A DNA stretch of 57,669 bases, taken from NCBI GenBank assembly GCA_031258255.1, contig JAIRNC010000121.1, positions 1-57,669 on the forward strand, written 5' to 3'. The position numbers and the translations under genes were made by a program. Below the pieces are notes generated by a model, which saw only the letters and a program-made list of their open reading frames with translations, was not told the origin of the DNA and made no database searches. Of the stretch, positions 43,050 to 51,747 are shown in pieces; the stretch's first letter is position 1; each line of letters opens with the position of its first letter. Source of the stretch: Synergistaceae bacterium (GTDB lineage Bacteria > Synergistota > Synergistia > Synergistales > Synergistaceae).

Positions 43050-44189
43050 CTAAAGCCCCAGACAGTGACGGATGCGGGCGTACCAATCCCTCACATCCAC
43101 CGCGCCTATCACTGAGCTGACGGTGTACTGGGGATCCTTGTCGCCTCCTAACGAACAAGTTTCGAGGCATATCTCCCAGTCGTCCCCGCTGAGGAAGAGA
43201 ACCCTGTCGCTCTCCCCCGGCAGCCGCGTGTCCGGCACCAGCCCGAACGCTACCTGCCCGTCGTCGCTCACGAACCTCGTCACCTTGAAGCGCCGGTCGC
43301 CGTGACCCGTCATCTCGAAGCGCTCCCGCTTCTTGAGCTGCTGCTCCTCGGCCAGCTTTGCGGAGTCCTGGACGAACTCTATCCGCGTCCTCTCAAGCAT
43401 GGGCCAGAGCCGGAGGTAGGCGATCAGCCTGGCGACGAAGGGACGTCCAGCGGAGATCATGGAGTTTACGCTTTCCTCAGAACGGTACGCGTTGCCGGGC
43501 AGCGTTTTCCAGAACGCCTCGCCGAACGTGTGCTCGCCCGCCAGCGACCAGTCGCTGAAACCGAACAGCAGGCCCTTCGAGACGGGCAGCAGGAACTCGC
43601 TCCAGCGCTTCGGGTTTGAGTTGATGACCTCCTTCGCCACGGGGGCGTTTCTCATCGTGAAGGGCAGACAGCCCTCTTGCAGGAGGAATCCGGGCCACGG
43701 CCCGCCCTCCTGCATGTTTTGATCGAGGATCGCGGCTTCGGATTCGGTGGGCACGAAACAGGGGCGCATGTACCACTTGCCCTTTTTGGGGGTATAGGCG
43801 TACCAGAGCGTTTCGCGCTTGTTTTCGGCTATCAGGCCCAAGTCCGCCTCGCTACGCGCCGCCTTCGTCGTATGCAGGATGTCGCACAGGAGCTGAACGC
43901 CCCGCCATTCGAGGGATCTCAGCGACAGGGCCTCCTCTCCCTTGGATATGAGGGAGGTGATGCTTTCGATTATGCTCTCCATGGGGTATTCCTTGACCGA
44001 CCGGCCCACCTTTATCTTGAGGCTGCGCTCAGCGCCCTCCGCCCAGGAGAGGTGGACGTATTTCTTCTTGTTCGTGTTGGTGTTGAAAATACCCAGCCTG
44101 GGAAGGTTGTCACTCCTCACAAGCAGCAGCGTGAGGTCGTCATCCATGACCTCCTCGGCGATTACCGACAAATCAGCTCCCGCAGCCAA
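43050..44189 (-). CDS. orphan protein upstream of two-domain partner
   Basis: A soluble protein of about 379 aa with no family I recognise. The start is set at TTG 44189 because AGGTG stands six bases before it; a GTG at 44198 or ATG at 44147 are alternatives. The sequence is mixed alpha/beta with many Trp, e.g. KKYVHLSWAEGAERSLKIKV, ETLWYAYTPKKGKWYMRP, PWPGFLLQEGCLPF, and ends RDWYARIRHCLGL. No signal peptide or membrane helix. A TATAAT lies about 31 bases upstream, after the rpsU terminator, so this gene and its neighbour at 41282-43027 likely form their own two-gene unit. Confidence 0.78.
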   Translation of the reverse strand: MAAGADLSVIAEEVMDDDLTLLLVRSDNLPRLGIFNTNTNKKKYVHLSWAEGAERSLKIKVGRSVKEYPMESIIESITSLISKGEEALSLRSLEWRGVQLLCDILHTTKAARSEADLGLIAENKRETLWYAYTPKKGKWYMRPCFVPTESEAAILDQNMQEGGPWPGFLLQEGCLPFTMRNAPVAKEVINSNPKRWSEFLLPVSKGLLFGFSDWSLAGEHTFGEAFWKTLPGNAYRSEESVNSMISAGRPFVARLIAYLRLWPMLERTRIEFVQDSAKLAEEQQLKKRERFEMTGHGDRRFKVTRFVSDDGQVAFGLVPDTRLPGESDRVLFLSGDDWEICLETCSLGGDKDPQYTVSSVIGAVDVRDWYARIRHCLGL

Positions 44190-44219
44190 CAAAATCACCT
44201 CGATGCAATGCCATTGTCG

Positions 44220-44225
44220 ATTATA
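44220..44225 (-). promoter_or_regulatory. -10 box for orphan gene pair
   Basis: TATAAT on the minus strand, about 31 bases before the proposed start of the 379 aa gene and 140 bases past the rpsU terminator. No good -35 hexamer is seen 16-18 bases upstream. Confidence 0.4.
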
Positions 44226-44364
44226 ATACTCGCGCAGGCAATACGCCCATCGCGCATAAACGCCGCATGGCGAAACGGAGTGCGAACGTGCGAAGTACGT
44301 GTGGAATTATATACCTTCCAGCCGAGAGCCAACAACAAATATTATTTTGATAGTTAAAATTACG

Positions 44365-44396
44365 CGAAGAGCCGGACTCTCGCGTCCGGCTCTTCG
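44365..44396 (-). terminator. intrinsic terminator of rpsU
   Basis: Perfect 12-bp stem (CGAAGAGCCGGA/TCCGGCTCTTCG) with an eight-base loop, followed on the minus strand by CGTAATTTTAAC. It lies 25 bases past the rpsU stop and marks the end of the heat-shock/ribosome gene string. Confidence 0.75.
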
Positions 44397-44420
44397 AAGG
44401 CTATCAAAAAAGGGATCGCG

Positions 44421-44606
44421 TTAATCCGCCTTCTTGTGCTTGTTGCGAACCGAAGCCGCTTTCTTGCGCTTCTTTATTTCGCTCGGTTTTTCGTAATGCT
44501 CGTGCTTGCGGGCCTCTCGAAGCACTCCTACCTTTCGAAGCTCGCGCTTGAACCGCTTAAGGGCATCCTCTATCGTCTCGTTTTCCCGTCTGACAACGCT
44601 AGTCAT
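44421..44606 (-). CDS. rpsU: 30S ribosomal protein S21
   Basis: Small-subunit protein S21, 61 aa, very basic. The family pattern is complete: [55 protein letters not shown]21 helps base-pairing of the Shine-Dalgarno region at initiation. A GGGAGGGGGG stands right before the ATG. In Firmicutes rpsU often follows the dnaJ-prmA-rsmE-mtaB genes; here the extra Hsp70/J genes lie between. A 231-base leader separates it from the J-domain gene, with several short inverted repeats that might be regulatory. Confidence 0.95.
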   Translation of the reverse strand: MTSVVRRENETIEDALKRFKRELRKVGVLREARKHEHYEKPSEIKKRKKAASVRNKHKKAD

Positions 44607-44837
44607 CTCATGTCCCCCCCTCCCGTTTGTACCGGTCGAGAATAAAGGAAACGCTGACCCATTCGATTAAACGGCGCTTTGCCGCTCTGGGGCGCTTGTA
44701 CGCCAAGGGTTTAAACCGCAACCCCTCACGCCCCTGGATAAACCAGCCTTTCCTAAAAACAGCACGAAACCCCTGACTGACTGCCCACCTGGAGACGGTA
44801 TCGCCCTGCCCGGGGACGCGCCATTCGCGCCCTTATT
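44607..44837 (-). other. rpsU leader region
   Basis: 231 bases between the J-domain gene and rpsU. On the minus strand it holds several GC-rich inverted repeats (for example CTGG-tttat-CCAG and GGCG-tacaag-CGCC) but no T tract and no clear promoter. It could be a structured mRNA leader or just spacer. I see no tRNA or known riboswitch. Confidence 0.4.
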
Positions 44838-45860
44838 TTAACTCAGCTTTCGATCCCGCACAATAGCGGATGCCCACACCCTTACCACCGGCGACCTGTG
44901 CTCCGTCATTATCTTGTTGATCGAGGGCAAAAGCCACATGGGGACCTTCTCCCTCCGGAGCAGCCTCAAAAGCGGCGTCAGTATAGACTCCTCGTCCCTC
45001 TTGAGGAGCCCCAGCATATCGACGGACTCCGGCAGGCTCTGGTCCTGCGGCCACCCGTTGAGAGTGGCGGACACCACCGTGGCGAGCGGGTGGGAGAGGA
45101 ACGGCGCAAAGCATTCCTTTGGCGCGTTTTGCCGCCTAAGCCACCTGAGCGCCATCATCGATTCGGAGGCTGAAAAATGCGCCGCGTGCGACGCCAGCAC
45201 ACGGGCGAGATCGGCTGACATGTCCGAAGCGGAGAAGAGCGACAGCAGGCTCTCCAGTATCTCAGCGGATGGGGCGTGCCTCGCGAAGTGGTCGATCACG
45301 GCCCTGCGTATGTCGTTAGTCGCCTCCCTGCCGGATATGCCCCGCAGGGCTAGCATGACGACGCCAGGGTGTCCGCTCCTGAGCCTCCGCAGTATGGCCT
45401 CAGCCCTGCTTTTGGCATGGACCTCCCCGCACCGGGAGAGGAGCGTCCGCATGTCGGACTCGGCCCTCGATATGGCGCTGCCGATGAAGCGCAGCCTGGC
45501 TGGCGGGATGTCGTGGTCTGACGCCTCGCTCTCGTGCCTTCCCGTCTTAGCGCCGCCGAAGAGCTTGTCCCAGAAGGACTTGAATATCGATTCTCCCTTC
45601 TCTTCGGGCGTGGCCTGCCTGGGCTGCCGCCAGTCGCGCTCGGCGCGCTCGCGGGCCGCCCTCTTGCCGGGGTACCCCCCGGCGACGGTCTCCTTCAGCG
45701 TCATATAGGCCTCCGTTATCTCGGAGAATTTCCTCGTCCCCTCCGGCCCGGCCACGTCCGGGTGATACTTACGGGCGAGGTGCCTGAACGCGCGTTTCAC
45801 CTCGTCCCAGCTCGCGTCGGACGATAGGCCCAGGACCTTAAAGTTGGCGTTTGAGTTCAC
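44838..45860 (-). CDS. J-domain protein with helical-repeat-like C-terminus
   Basis: DnaJ-type co-chaperone lacking the Gly/Phe region, zinc fingers and client-binding domains of true DnaJ. The J domain is residues 5-60 with the HPD motif at 33-35 (RKYHPDV). Residues 65-110 are Arg/Glu-rich linker. The rest (about 125-335) is helical with a spacing resembling HEAT or armadillo repeats (RAESDMRTLLSRCGEVHA, GHPGVVMLALRGISGREA, VRVWASAIVRD), a possible client or scaffold surface. The GTG start overlaps the stop of the Hsp70-like gene, so the pair is coupled. Total 340 aa. The family beyond the J domain is not recognised. Confidence 0.85.
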   Translation of the reverse strand: MNSNANFKVLGLSSDASWDEVKRAFRHLARKYHPDVAGPEGTRKFSEITEAYMTLKETVAGGYPGKRAARERAERDWRQPRQATPEEKGESIFKSFWDKLFGGAKTGRHESEASDHDIPPARLRFIGSAISRAESDMRTLLSRCGEVHAKSRAEAILRRLRSGHPGVVMLALRGISGREATNDIRRAVIDHFARHAPSAEILESLLSLFSASDMSADLARVLASHAAHFSASESMMALRWLRRQNAPKECFAPFLSHPLATVVSATLNGWPQDQSLPESVDMLGLLKRDEESILTPLLRLLRREKVPMWLLPSINKIMTEHRSPVVRVWASAIVRDRKLS

Positions 45861-47431
45861 GGGGAGACCACCTGCTCTATCTCGGCGACCAGGCGGTCTA
45901 TCACTTCGAGCGCCTGCCACCGCAGCGCGCTGTCCTCGTTCCTGAGCGACCTGGCCTCAGCCATCACGGCAGTCAGGCGCTGCTGGAAGTTGTCCGGGAA
46001 CGCGATGGAGAGCCTGGCAAGGCGGTCCTCCCTCACGCGCAGCTCCGTCAGGATGTCGCAGGGGGGCATGCCGGACTCGTCCGACTCCAGTGATATCGTC
46101 TTCCTGCTGGTCTTTTTCTTCCTCTTCACCTCGACATGAAGGAGCCCGCCGCCGTCCACGCGAAAGAAGATGTCAACGATCTCGCCGTCCTTCACGTTTT
46201 CGACGAGTATGGTCTGCAAAACCCTGTTGAGCTTTTTGACCTTCCCCTCCCCCTGCACTATCGTGACCTCGAGGCTGCCATTGCCGTAAGCCGTAAAGCC
46301 CCTCTTCGCCTCAGCAGGGAGGGGCGTCCCCCTGCCCAATATCTGGACGACGCCGCCGTCAACGTCCAACACGCCGAGACTCCGGCTCAACACGTCGATC
46401 AGGAGCCGCTCGCTCCCCTGGTTAGCGTAAAGCGCGGTGCCGGTGACCACTGCGTCCTCAGGGGATGAGCGGAGGCGTTCCGGCGCCGTGACCTTAGCCG
46501 CCAGGGAGGAGCGGAGCAGCGGTATCCGCCCGCTGCCACCGACCAAGAGCAGTTTTTGTGGCTTGTGCTTCTTCCACATGCGGGAGACCATGCCCGTCAC
46601 CTCGTCGATCACCGGGCGTATCAGCGCCTCAAAATCCTGCCGGGACACCTCTTGCGACCTGTCGCGGGAGAGCATCCCGGAGGGGACGCGCCACGTGACG
46701 CTCCCTGCGGCGCTCAGGGCTATCTTTACCGCTTCGGCCTCCGTCATCATGAGCGAACCCCTGGGATCCTCGGCCCTGGAAAACGGCACCCCTGCCCTCC
46801 GGCACATCCAGTCCGCCAGGAGCCTGTCGAGGTCGTAGCCGCCGATGTCCTTCCTGCCCTTGCTCTCTATCACCTGAAAGACGCCGCGCTCCCCCTCCAC
46901 GAGGGATAGGTCCAGCGTCCCCGCGCCAAAGTCGATGATCAAGAACCTGCCGTCCATGCCGATGGAGAGGGCGGCAGCCGTGGGCTCGTTCACTATCCTG
47001 ACCCGCTCGAACCCGGCGCTCTGCGCCGCCCGCGCCAACGCGCCGCGCTCCGGGAAGCTGAAGTGGGCTGGGACGGCGAGGACGCAGGACGAGACGAACA
47101 TCCGGAGGTGCGCCTCGGCGTCCTCGCGCAGCAGACAGAGCAAAGGGACTAAGAGCTCCTCTGGCGTGTAGCTCCTCCCGCCCAGGCGGGCCACCCAGTC
47201 CGTGCCGAGGCGACGCTTTATGTCCCACCACGCCAACTGGGGATCTCTCGCCGCGAGCTTGGCCGCGTCCACGCCAGCCACCAGCCCGTCGCTTGAGACC
47301 GCGACCATCGAGGGCGTCCGCGTCTCGCCCCACCTGTTAGGTATGAGCGAGACGCCCCGCCCCGGCAGGTCGACAGCCAGCTGGGCGTATCTAGTACCTA
47401 GATCTATTCCGATAACGACGTTGTCCTTCAA
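45857..47431 (-). CDS. divergent Hsp70 (DnaK-like) chaperone
   Basis: A second Hsp70, 524 aa, shorter than DnaK by about 90 residues. The ATPase domain (1-350) keeps the phosphate 1 motif GIDLGTRYA, the connect motif VNEPTAAALS, an altered phosphate 2 motif (DFGAGTLDLS instead of [10 protein letters not shown]) and LLVGGSGRIP. The substrate domain (about 370-450) is recognisable (GTPLPAEAKRGF, VTIVQGEGK), and the lid is short. The TTG start has AAGGGG seven bases upstream. It is coupled by overlap to the J-domain gene that follows, presumably its dedicated partner. Resembles HscC-like specialised Hsp70s. Client unknown. Confidence 0.88.
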   Translation of the reverse strand: MKDNVVIGIDLGTRYAQLAVDLPGRGVSLIPNRWGETRTPSMVAVSSDGLVAGVDAAKLAARDPQLAWWDIKRRLGTDWVARLGGRSYTPEELLVPLLCLLREDAEAHLRMFVSSCVLAVPAHFSFPERGALARAAQSAGFERVRIVNEPTAAALSIGMDGRFLIIDFGAGTLDLSLVEGERGVFQVIESKGRKDIGGYDLDRLLADWMCRRAGVPFSRAEDPRGSLMMTEAEAVKIALSAAGSVTWRVPSGMLSRDRSQEVSRQDFEALIRPVIDEVTGMVSRMWKKHKPQKLLLVGGSGRIPLLRSSLAAKVTAPERLRSSPEDAVVTGTALYANQGSERLLIDVLSRSLGVLDVDGGVVQILGRGTPLPAEAKRGFTAYGNGSLEVTIVQGEGKVKKLNRVLQTILVENVKDGEIVDIFFRVDGGGLLHVEVKRKKKTSRKTISLESDESGMPPCDILTELRVREDRLARLSIAFPDNFQQRLTAVMAEARSLRNEDSALRWQALEVIDRLVAEIEQVVSP

Positions 47432-47459
47432 GGCAGAACCCCTTCAAACCTCTCAAACC

Positions 47460-48926
47460 TCAAAATAACGTATTTTGCTCGACCGCTGAAACGCTGAGGT
47501 CGCAGCGGGATATCCCGTCCCCCAAAAGTATACCGTCTATTTCGGATTTAGGTGAAATGGCAATTTCCCTGCCATTTAAATCACGGCCCGGCGACAGCGC
47601 GTACGCCTTCAGGTAACGGCGCGTCCAGCCTGAGACCAGCGACAGGGCGCCCCTGCCTTCCGGCGGGCCGGATTCCACTGGCTTGCGCCGCTCAAACGCC
47701 TCGGACGACTCGCAGAGGATCTCCTCTGAGAGGCCGACGCGGCGGGCCGCGAAGCGCGACAATAGACGACCAGACAGATCCACGGCACGTGAAACCCTCT
47801 CCTTTACCAGATCCGGCCTCACCCTGCCGTCCATAGCCGCGGCGTCCGTCCCCTCTCGCGGCGAAAACGGAAACACGTGAACCTTCCCGACGCCTAGGTC
47901 CTCCAGCAGACCGAGGCTCCGCTCGAAGGCGTCGTCCGTCTCGCCGGGGAAGCCGACGATCAGGTCAGTGGAGATGTGGACGTCGTCCCCCAGCGCCGCG
48001 CGTACCCTGCCGATCATCCCCCTGAACCAGTCCGCGCCATAGCCGCGCCTCATCCTGGACAGGATCCCGTCGTCACCGCTCTGCAGCGGCAGATGAAGGT
48101 GAGGGCAGAAGACCGGCGAACCCTTGAGCGCGCCGAGCAGCTCCTCGCTCACCGCGAAGGGTTCAAGCGAGCCCATCCGCAGACGGCTTAGGCCCGTTAT
48201 CCGAGAGAGCGATTCGATGAGCGCCGAAAGCCCCCTGCCGCCGGATCCGTACGCCCCTACGTGGACGCCGGTGAGCACCACCTCGCGGCACCCTGACCCC
48301 ACGATGCCCGATACCTCCCTGACGACGTCTGGCAGGGGGCGCGAGACCTCCGCGCCTCTGACGAATGGCACTACGCAGTAGCTGCAACGCCTGTCGCAGC
48401 CGTCCTGCACCTTGACAAATGCCCGTTCGCGCAGGCGCGGGCGATCCATGGAGAGACCGTCCCATTCCCTGTTTTTCCCAATGCCCAGGTCGCGCAACAC
48501 GATCACTTCCCCGTCGCCGCTTACGTCTCCTTCGCAGGGCGCATGGCTGAACCACTCCTCCAGCACATCCGGCAGCGCGCCCTTCATCCGGCTGCCGATC
48601 AGGATATCGGCCCCGAGATCTGCGGCCTCATCTGACGAGAGATGCTGAACGGAGCAGCCGCAGGCGGCGATGACGGCCGATCCGTTGGCCCTGCGCGCCC
48701 TGCGGATGAATTTTCTCGTCTTGGCATCCGCGACGGACGTAACGGAACAGGTGAGGATTATCACGATGTCAGCGGCGCGAGACGGCCCTTTAATGAAGGA
48801 CGCCCCTTTGAGCTCCAGCATGGACGTGAGCGCCTCGGCCTCGTAAAAATTCGTCCTGCACCCGAGGACGAGGACGGAGAAGGTTTTCCCCGCTAGACCG
48901 CGAACGACAGGCAAAACCAGCCGCAC
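47460..48926 (-). CDS. mtaB: tRNA methylthiotransferase MtaB
   Basis: Radical SAM enzyme that adds a methylthio group to t6A at position 37 of tRNAs. The N-terminal domain has three cluster cysteines (VLGCRTN, LTCSVTS, AACGCS), the radical SAM motif is CDRRCSYCVVP (C-x3-C-x2-C), and the C-terminal part (about 405-470) resembles a TRAM domain. The MtaB/YqeV type is indicated by the VLGCRTN opening. The listed GTG start overlaps rsmE by 34 bases; a TTG at 48914 is possible. It is one of the usual genes downstream of dnaJ-prmA-rsmE. Confidence 0.92.
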   Translation of the reverse strand: MRLVLPVVRGLAGKTFSVLVLGCRTNFYEAEALTSMLELKGASFIKGPSRAADIVIILTCSVTSVADAKTRKFIRRARRANGSAVIAACGCSVQHLSSDEAADLGADILIGSRMKGALPDVLEEWFSHAPCEGDVSGDGEVIVLRDLGIGKNREWDGLSMDRPRLRERAFVKVQDGCDRRCSYCVVPFVRGAEVSRPLPDVVREVSGIVGSGCREVVLTGVHVGAYGSGGRGLSALIESLSRITGLSRLRMGSLEPFAVSEELLGALKGSPVFCPHLHLPLQSGDDGILSRMRRGYGADWFRGMIGRVRAALGDDVHISTDLIVGFPGETDDAFERSLGLLEDLGVGKVHVFPFSPREGTDAAAMDGRVRPDLVKERVSRAVDLSGRLLSRFAARRVGLSEEILCESSEAFERRKPVESGPPEGRGALSLVSGWTRRYLKAYALSPGRDLNGREIAISPKSEIDGILLGDGISRCDLSVSAVEQNTLF

Positions 48927-49621
48927 CCCACTATGGCGGCGGTGGACGAGCGGAGGATCCCCGCGCCCAGGCTCACCGGCACGAAACCTCTCTGGATGAG
49001 CGCGTCGGCCTCGCCCTGCGTCCAGTCGCCCTCCGGACCGACGGCGAACGCCGCCTCCGTCTGAGACGAGACCGAGGAGATGGGGACCGCCTCTGGCGAC
49101 AGGACAGCGGCGTACCTGGCCTCGGGGATCATGTGCCAGGAGAGATCGCCTAAGGCCGCCGGCGGATATATCGTCGCGGGACAGGCGAATCCGGATATTT
49201 TAGAACCCTCGTCCAGTATCTTTTGCCACCTCGTCATCTTCTTTGGCAGGTCGGAAGGGGCGATCCTCGGCACAGACCTCTCGCACAGCGCGGGGTGGAC
49301 GGCCCTTACACCGAGCTCGGAGGCGGCGCGGAGGACGGCGTCGAACTGTTCGGATTTCAGGAGGCCAATGACGAGCGACAAGCTCGCCCCTGGCCGCGCC
49401 GCCTCCTCCTGCGCGACCTCGCGGAGGAAGCCTTCCCCGCCTGTCTTCGTAAAGCGCATCTTCATCTTGGCACCGCCGCAGTCGGGGAGCAGGCCTTCGA
49501 CCATCGCGCCCTCGTAGGAGCGCAGCGACTTCGCCAAGTGGGCGTACTGGCCCGGGTCGAGCCGCCACAGGCCGTCGTCTATTTTCTGGCAGCGCTCAAG
49601 CCTGATTTTTGGCAGAGACAC
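48893..49621 (-). CDS. rsmE: 16S rRNA m3U1498 methyltransferase RsmE
   Basis: SPOUT methyltransferase acting on U1498 of 16S rRNA. The N-terminal PUA-like domain (1-75) is followed by the SPOUT knot with AVGPEGDWTQGEADAL and GAGILRSSTAAI motifs (about 190-232), typical of the family. Length 242 aa. The start is GTG overlapping prmA by 26 bases, with GGAGG about nine bases upstream. Part of the conserved prmA-rsmE-mtaB block. Confidence 0.93.
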   Translation of the reverse strand: MSLPKIRLERCQKIDDGLWRLDPGQYAHLAKSLRSYEGAMVEGLLPDCGGAKMKMRFTKTGGEGFLREVAQEEAARPGASLSLVIGLLKSEQFDAVLRAASELGVRAVHPALCERSVPRIAPSDLPKKMTRWQKILDEGSKISGFACPATIYPPAALGDLSWHMIPEARYAAVLSPEAVPISSVSSQTEAAFAVGPEGDWTQGEADALIQRGFVPVSLGAGILRSSTAAIVGCGWFCLSFAV

Positions 49622-50492
49622 CCCACCAGTCCTCCACCTGAAGCTCGTCGACGGCCTCCAGGCCGGCGGCCCCCATGGCTTCGAGGAACCCCTCCCGTTC
49701 CCTCTCTATCATGCCGGAAAAGATCGCCAGGCCATCTGGCTTCATCACCCTTCTCACGTCATGCAGCATCTGAACGAGGGGATCCGCCAGTATGTTTGCA
49801 AGCACCAGGTCGAAAGCCCCCCCGACGCCTTCCAGGAGGTCTCCCGCTTCGAGCGTCACCCTGTCCATGTCCACGCCGTTGAGCTCCAGATTGTTCCGGG
49901 CCTCCCCTATCACGGCCGGGTCGAGGTCGCGGGAGACGGCCCGATTTGCGCCGAGTTTGAGCGCCGCTATGGTAAGTATGCCGGACCCGGTGCCCACGTC
50001 AATCACATCGCCCACCCGCGCCCCATGGCGCGACCTGTCGGCGAAATACCGCTCCATCAGGCGCAGCACGACCTGAGTGCTCTCGTGGTACCCGGTGCCA
50101 AAAGCGCTTGCGGGGTTGATGTAAAGCGGGATCCTGTCACCCGGCGCATTGTCCCTGTGCCACGGCGCCAAGACCACCAAACTATCCCCCACGTCGAGGG
50201 GAGGAAACGCTTCCTCGCTCTGGACGGCCCAGGGCTGGTTCTCGACCTTGCCAATGTCCTCGATCCTTATGCCAGGCCACGGATCCAACGCCGCCAGCAG
50301 ACGGTTCCTCCATATCGGGAGTTCCTGGTCGCCGCGATAGTAGATGCGCATCCTGACCCCGTCCGGCAATTCCTGGACCTCTGTGCCGATGCTGCCGGAA
50401 ATCTCCGCGGCTGAGTACAAAATTTCCTCGCACTCCTCTGAGGGGACGCTCCCGCGATCCAAGACCGTTATATACCACCAATAGTTTCCCAT
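49596..50492 (-). CDS. prmA: ribosomal protein L11 methyltransferase PrmA
   Basis: SAM-dependent enzyme that trimethylates ribosomal protein L11. From the ATG at 50492 it is 298 aa; GGGAGGTG stands seven bases upstream and the protein opens with the family MGNYWWYITV. The N-terminal substrate-binding domain (1-100) is followed by the methyltransferase core with INPASAFGTGYHEST, VIDVGTGSGILTIAALKLG and LVLANILADPLVQM. It follows dnaJ by about 90 bases. Confidence 0.94.
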   Translation of the reverse strand: MGNYWWYITVLDRGSVPSEECEEILYSAAEISGSIGTEVQELPDGVRMRIYYRGDQELPIWRNRLLAALDPWPGIRIEDIGKVENQPWAVQSEEAFPPLDVGDSLVVLAPWHRDNAPGDRIPLYINPASAFGTGYHESTQVVLRLMERYFADRSRHGARVGDVIDVGTGSGILTIAALKLGANRAVSRDLDPAVIGEARNNLELNGVDMDRVTLEAGDLLEGVGGAFDLVLANILADPLVQMLHDVRRVMKPDGLAIFSGMIEREREGFLEAMGAAGLEAVDELQVEDWWGVSAKNQA

Positions 50493-50584
50493 CCAGCGAC
50501 ACCTCCCGAGAAAAGTATGCAAAAATATGGAGAGAGGGCATGACTCTCGCCCTCCCTCCATTCTACATCATAGCCGGTCAAAAG

Positions 50585-51736
50585 CTATCCGGCAAATTTG
50601 TCGCGCAGTTTGCTGAAAAGCCCCTTGTCCTCGGAGACCTCGACGTTCATCTCGGCCGCGAGTTCTGTCAGCAGCTTCCTCGCCGTCTCGGACAGGGATT
50701 TTGGAACGCTGACCCGGACGTGTATGTGCATGTCCCCGTTGCCGGTGCCCCTGAGCCTGGGCATGCCCCGGTTCTTTATCCTCAGCACCGAGCCAGGCTG
50801 GGTGCCGGAGGGGATCTCCAGCTTCTCCACCCCGTCAAACGTCGGTATGGAGACGGTCGTGCCCAGCGCGGCCTGCGGCATCGCAATGTCCACCTTGGCG
50901 TGTAGGTCGGCCCCGTCGCGCTGGAAACGGCTGTCCGGCGTCACGTCCAGCAGTATGAAGAGATCGCCGGGCGGCCCGCCGTTCCTGCCGCCCTCGCCCT
51001 CCCCGCTAATGCGGAGCCTCGTGCCGGTATCGACGCCGGGCGGTATCCTCACGTCGAGCTTGCGGTTGCGCCGCACCCTGCCATGTCCGCCGCACTCCGT
51101 GCAGCGCGTCTTTATGATCTTGCCTGCGCCCCTGCACTGTACGCACGCGACGACCTGTACCATCTGCCCGAAGGGCGTGTTGGTCACGCGCTCCACCTGA
51201 CCGCTGCCGCCGCACGCCGAGCATGTCTCCACCTGAGTGCCAGGCTCCGCGCCGCTCCCAGAGCAGCGGTGGCAGTTCTCCTCGCGCGGCACCTCGACCT
51301 CGCGCGTGGCGCCCTTGTAGGCCGTCTCCAGCGTTATCCTCATGGACATCTCCAGGTCGGAACCCCTGCGGGGGGCGTTGGGGGCCGTTCGGCTCCGCCC
51401 CATCCCCCCAAAAAAGTTGTCGAAGATATCCCCGAATATGTCGCCGCCCATGCCGCCGAACGGATCCCTGCCGCCGTAGCCGCCGCCGGGCGGGGCGTCC
51501 CCTACGAAGCCGAACTGGTCGTACTGAGCCTTCTTCTGGGCGTCGCTCAAGACATCGTTCGCCTCGTTGATCTCCTTGAACTTCTTCTCGGCGTCCGCGT
51601 TGCCCGGGTTCGCGTCAGGGTGGTACTTCCGCGTTAGCTTCCTGTATGCCTTCTTGATGTCGTCAGGCGAAGCGTTCCGAGGCACTCCCAGGATTTCGTA
51701 ATAATCTTTCTTGCCCGGCGCTGCCACGGCACTCAC
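50585..51736 (-). CDS. dnaJ: chaperone DnaJ
   Basis: Main J-protein co-chaperone of DnaK. The 383 aa protein has the J domain (about 10-75, HPD in RKYHPDANP), a Gly/Phe-rich region (about 80-120, [15 protein letters not shown]), four zinc-binding C-x2-C-x-G-x-G repeats (about 150-215) and client-binding C-terminal domains. The start is taken as GTG 51736; a second GTG nine bases in has a similar site. It follows dnaK after eleven bases. Confidence 0.96.
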   Translation of the reverse strand: MSAVAAPGKKDYYEILGVPRNASPDDIKKAYRKLTRKYHPDANPGNADAEKKFKEINEANDVLSDAQKKAQYDQFGFVGDAPPGGGYGGRDPFGGMGGDIFGDIFDNFFGGMGRSRTAPNAPRRGSDLEMSMRITLETAYKGATREVEVPREENCHRCSGSGAEPGTQVETCSACGGSGQVERVTNTPFGQMVQVVACVQCRGAGKIIKTRCTECGGHGRVRRNRKLDVRIPPGVDTGTRLRISGEGEGGRNGGPPGDLFILLDVTPDSRFQRDGADLHAKVDIAMPQAALGTTVSIPTFDGVEKLEIPSGTQPGSVLRIKNRGMPRLRGTGNGDMHIHVRVSVPKSLSETARKLLTELAAEMNVEVSEDKGLFSKLRDKFAG

Positions 51737-51747
51737 CCCTCAGCCCC

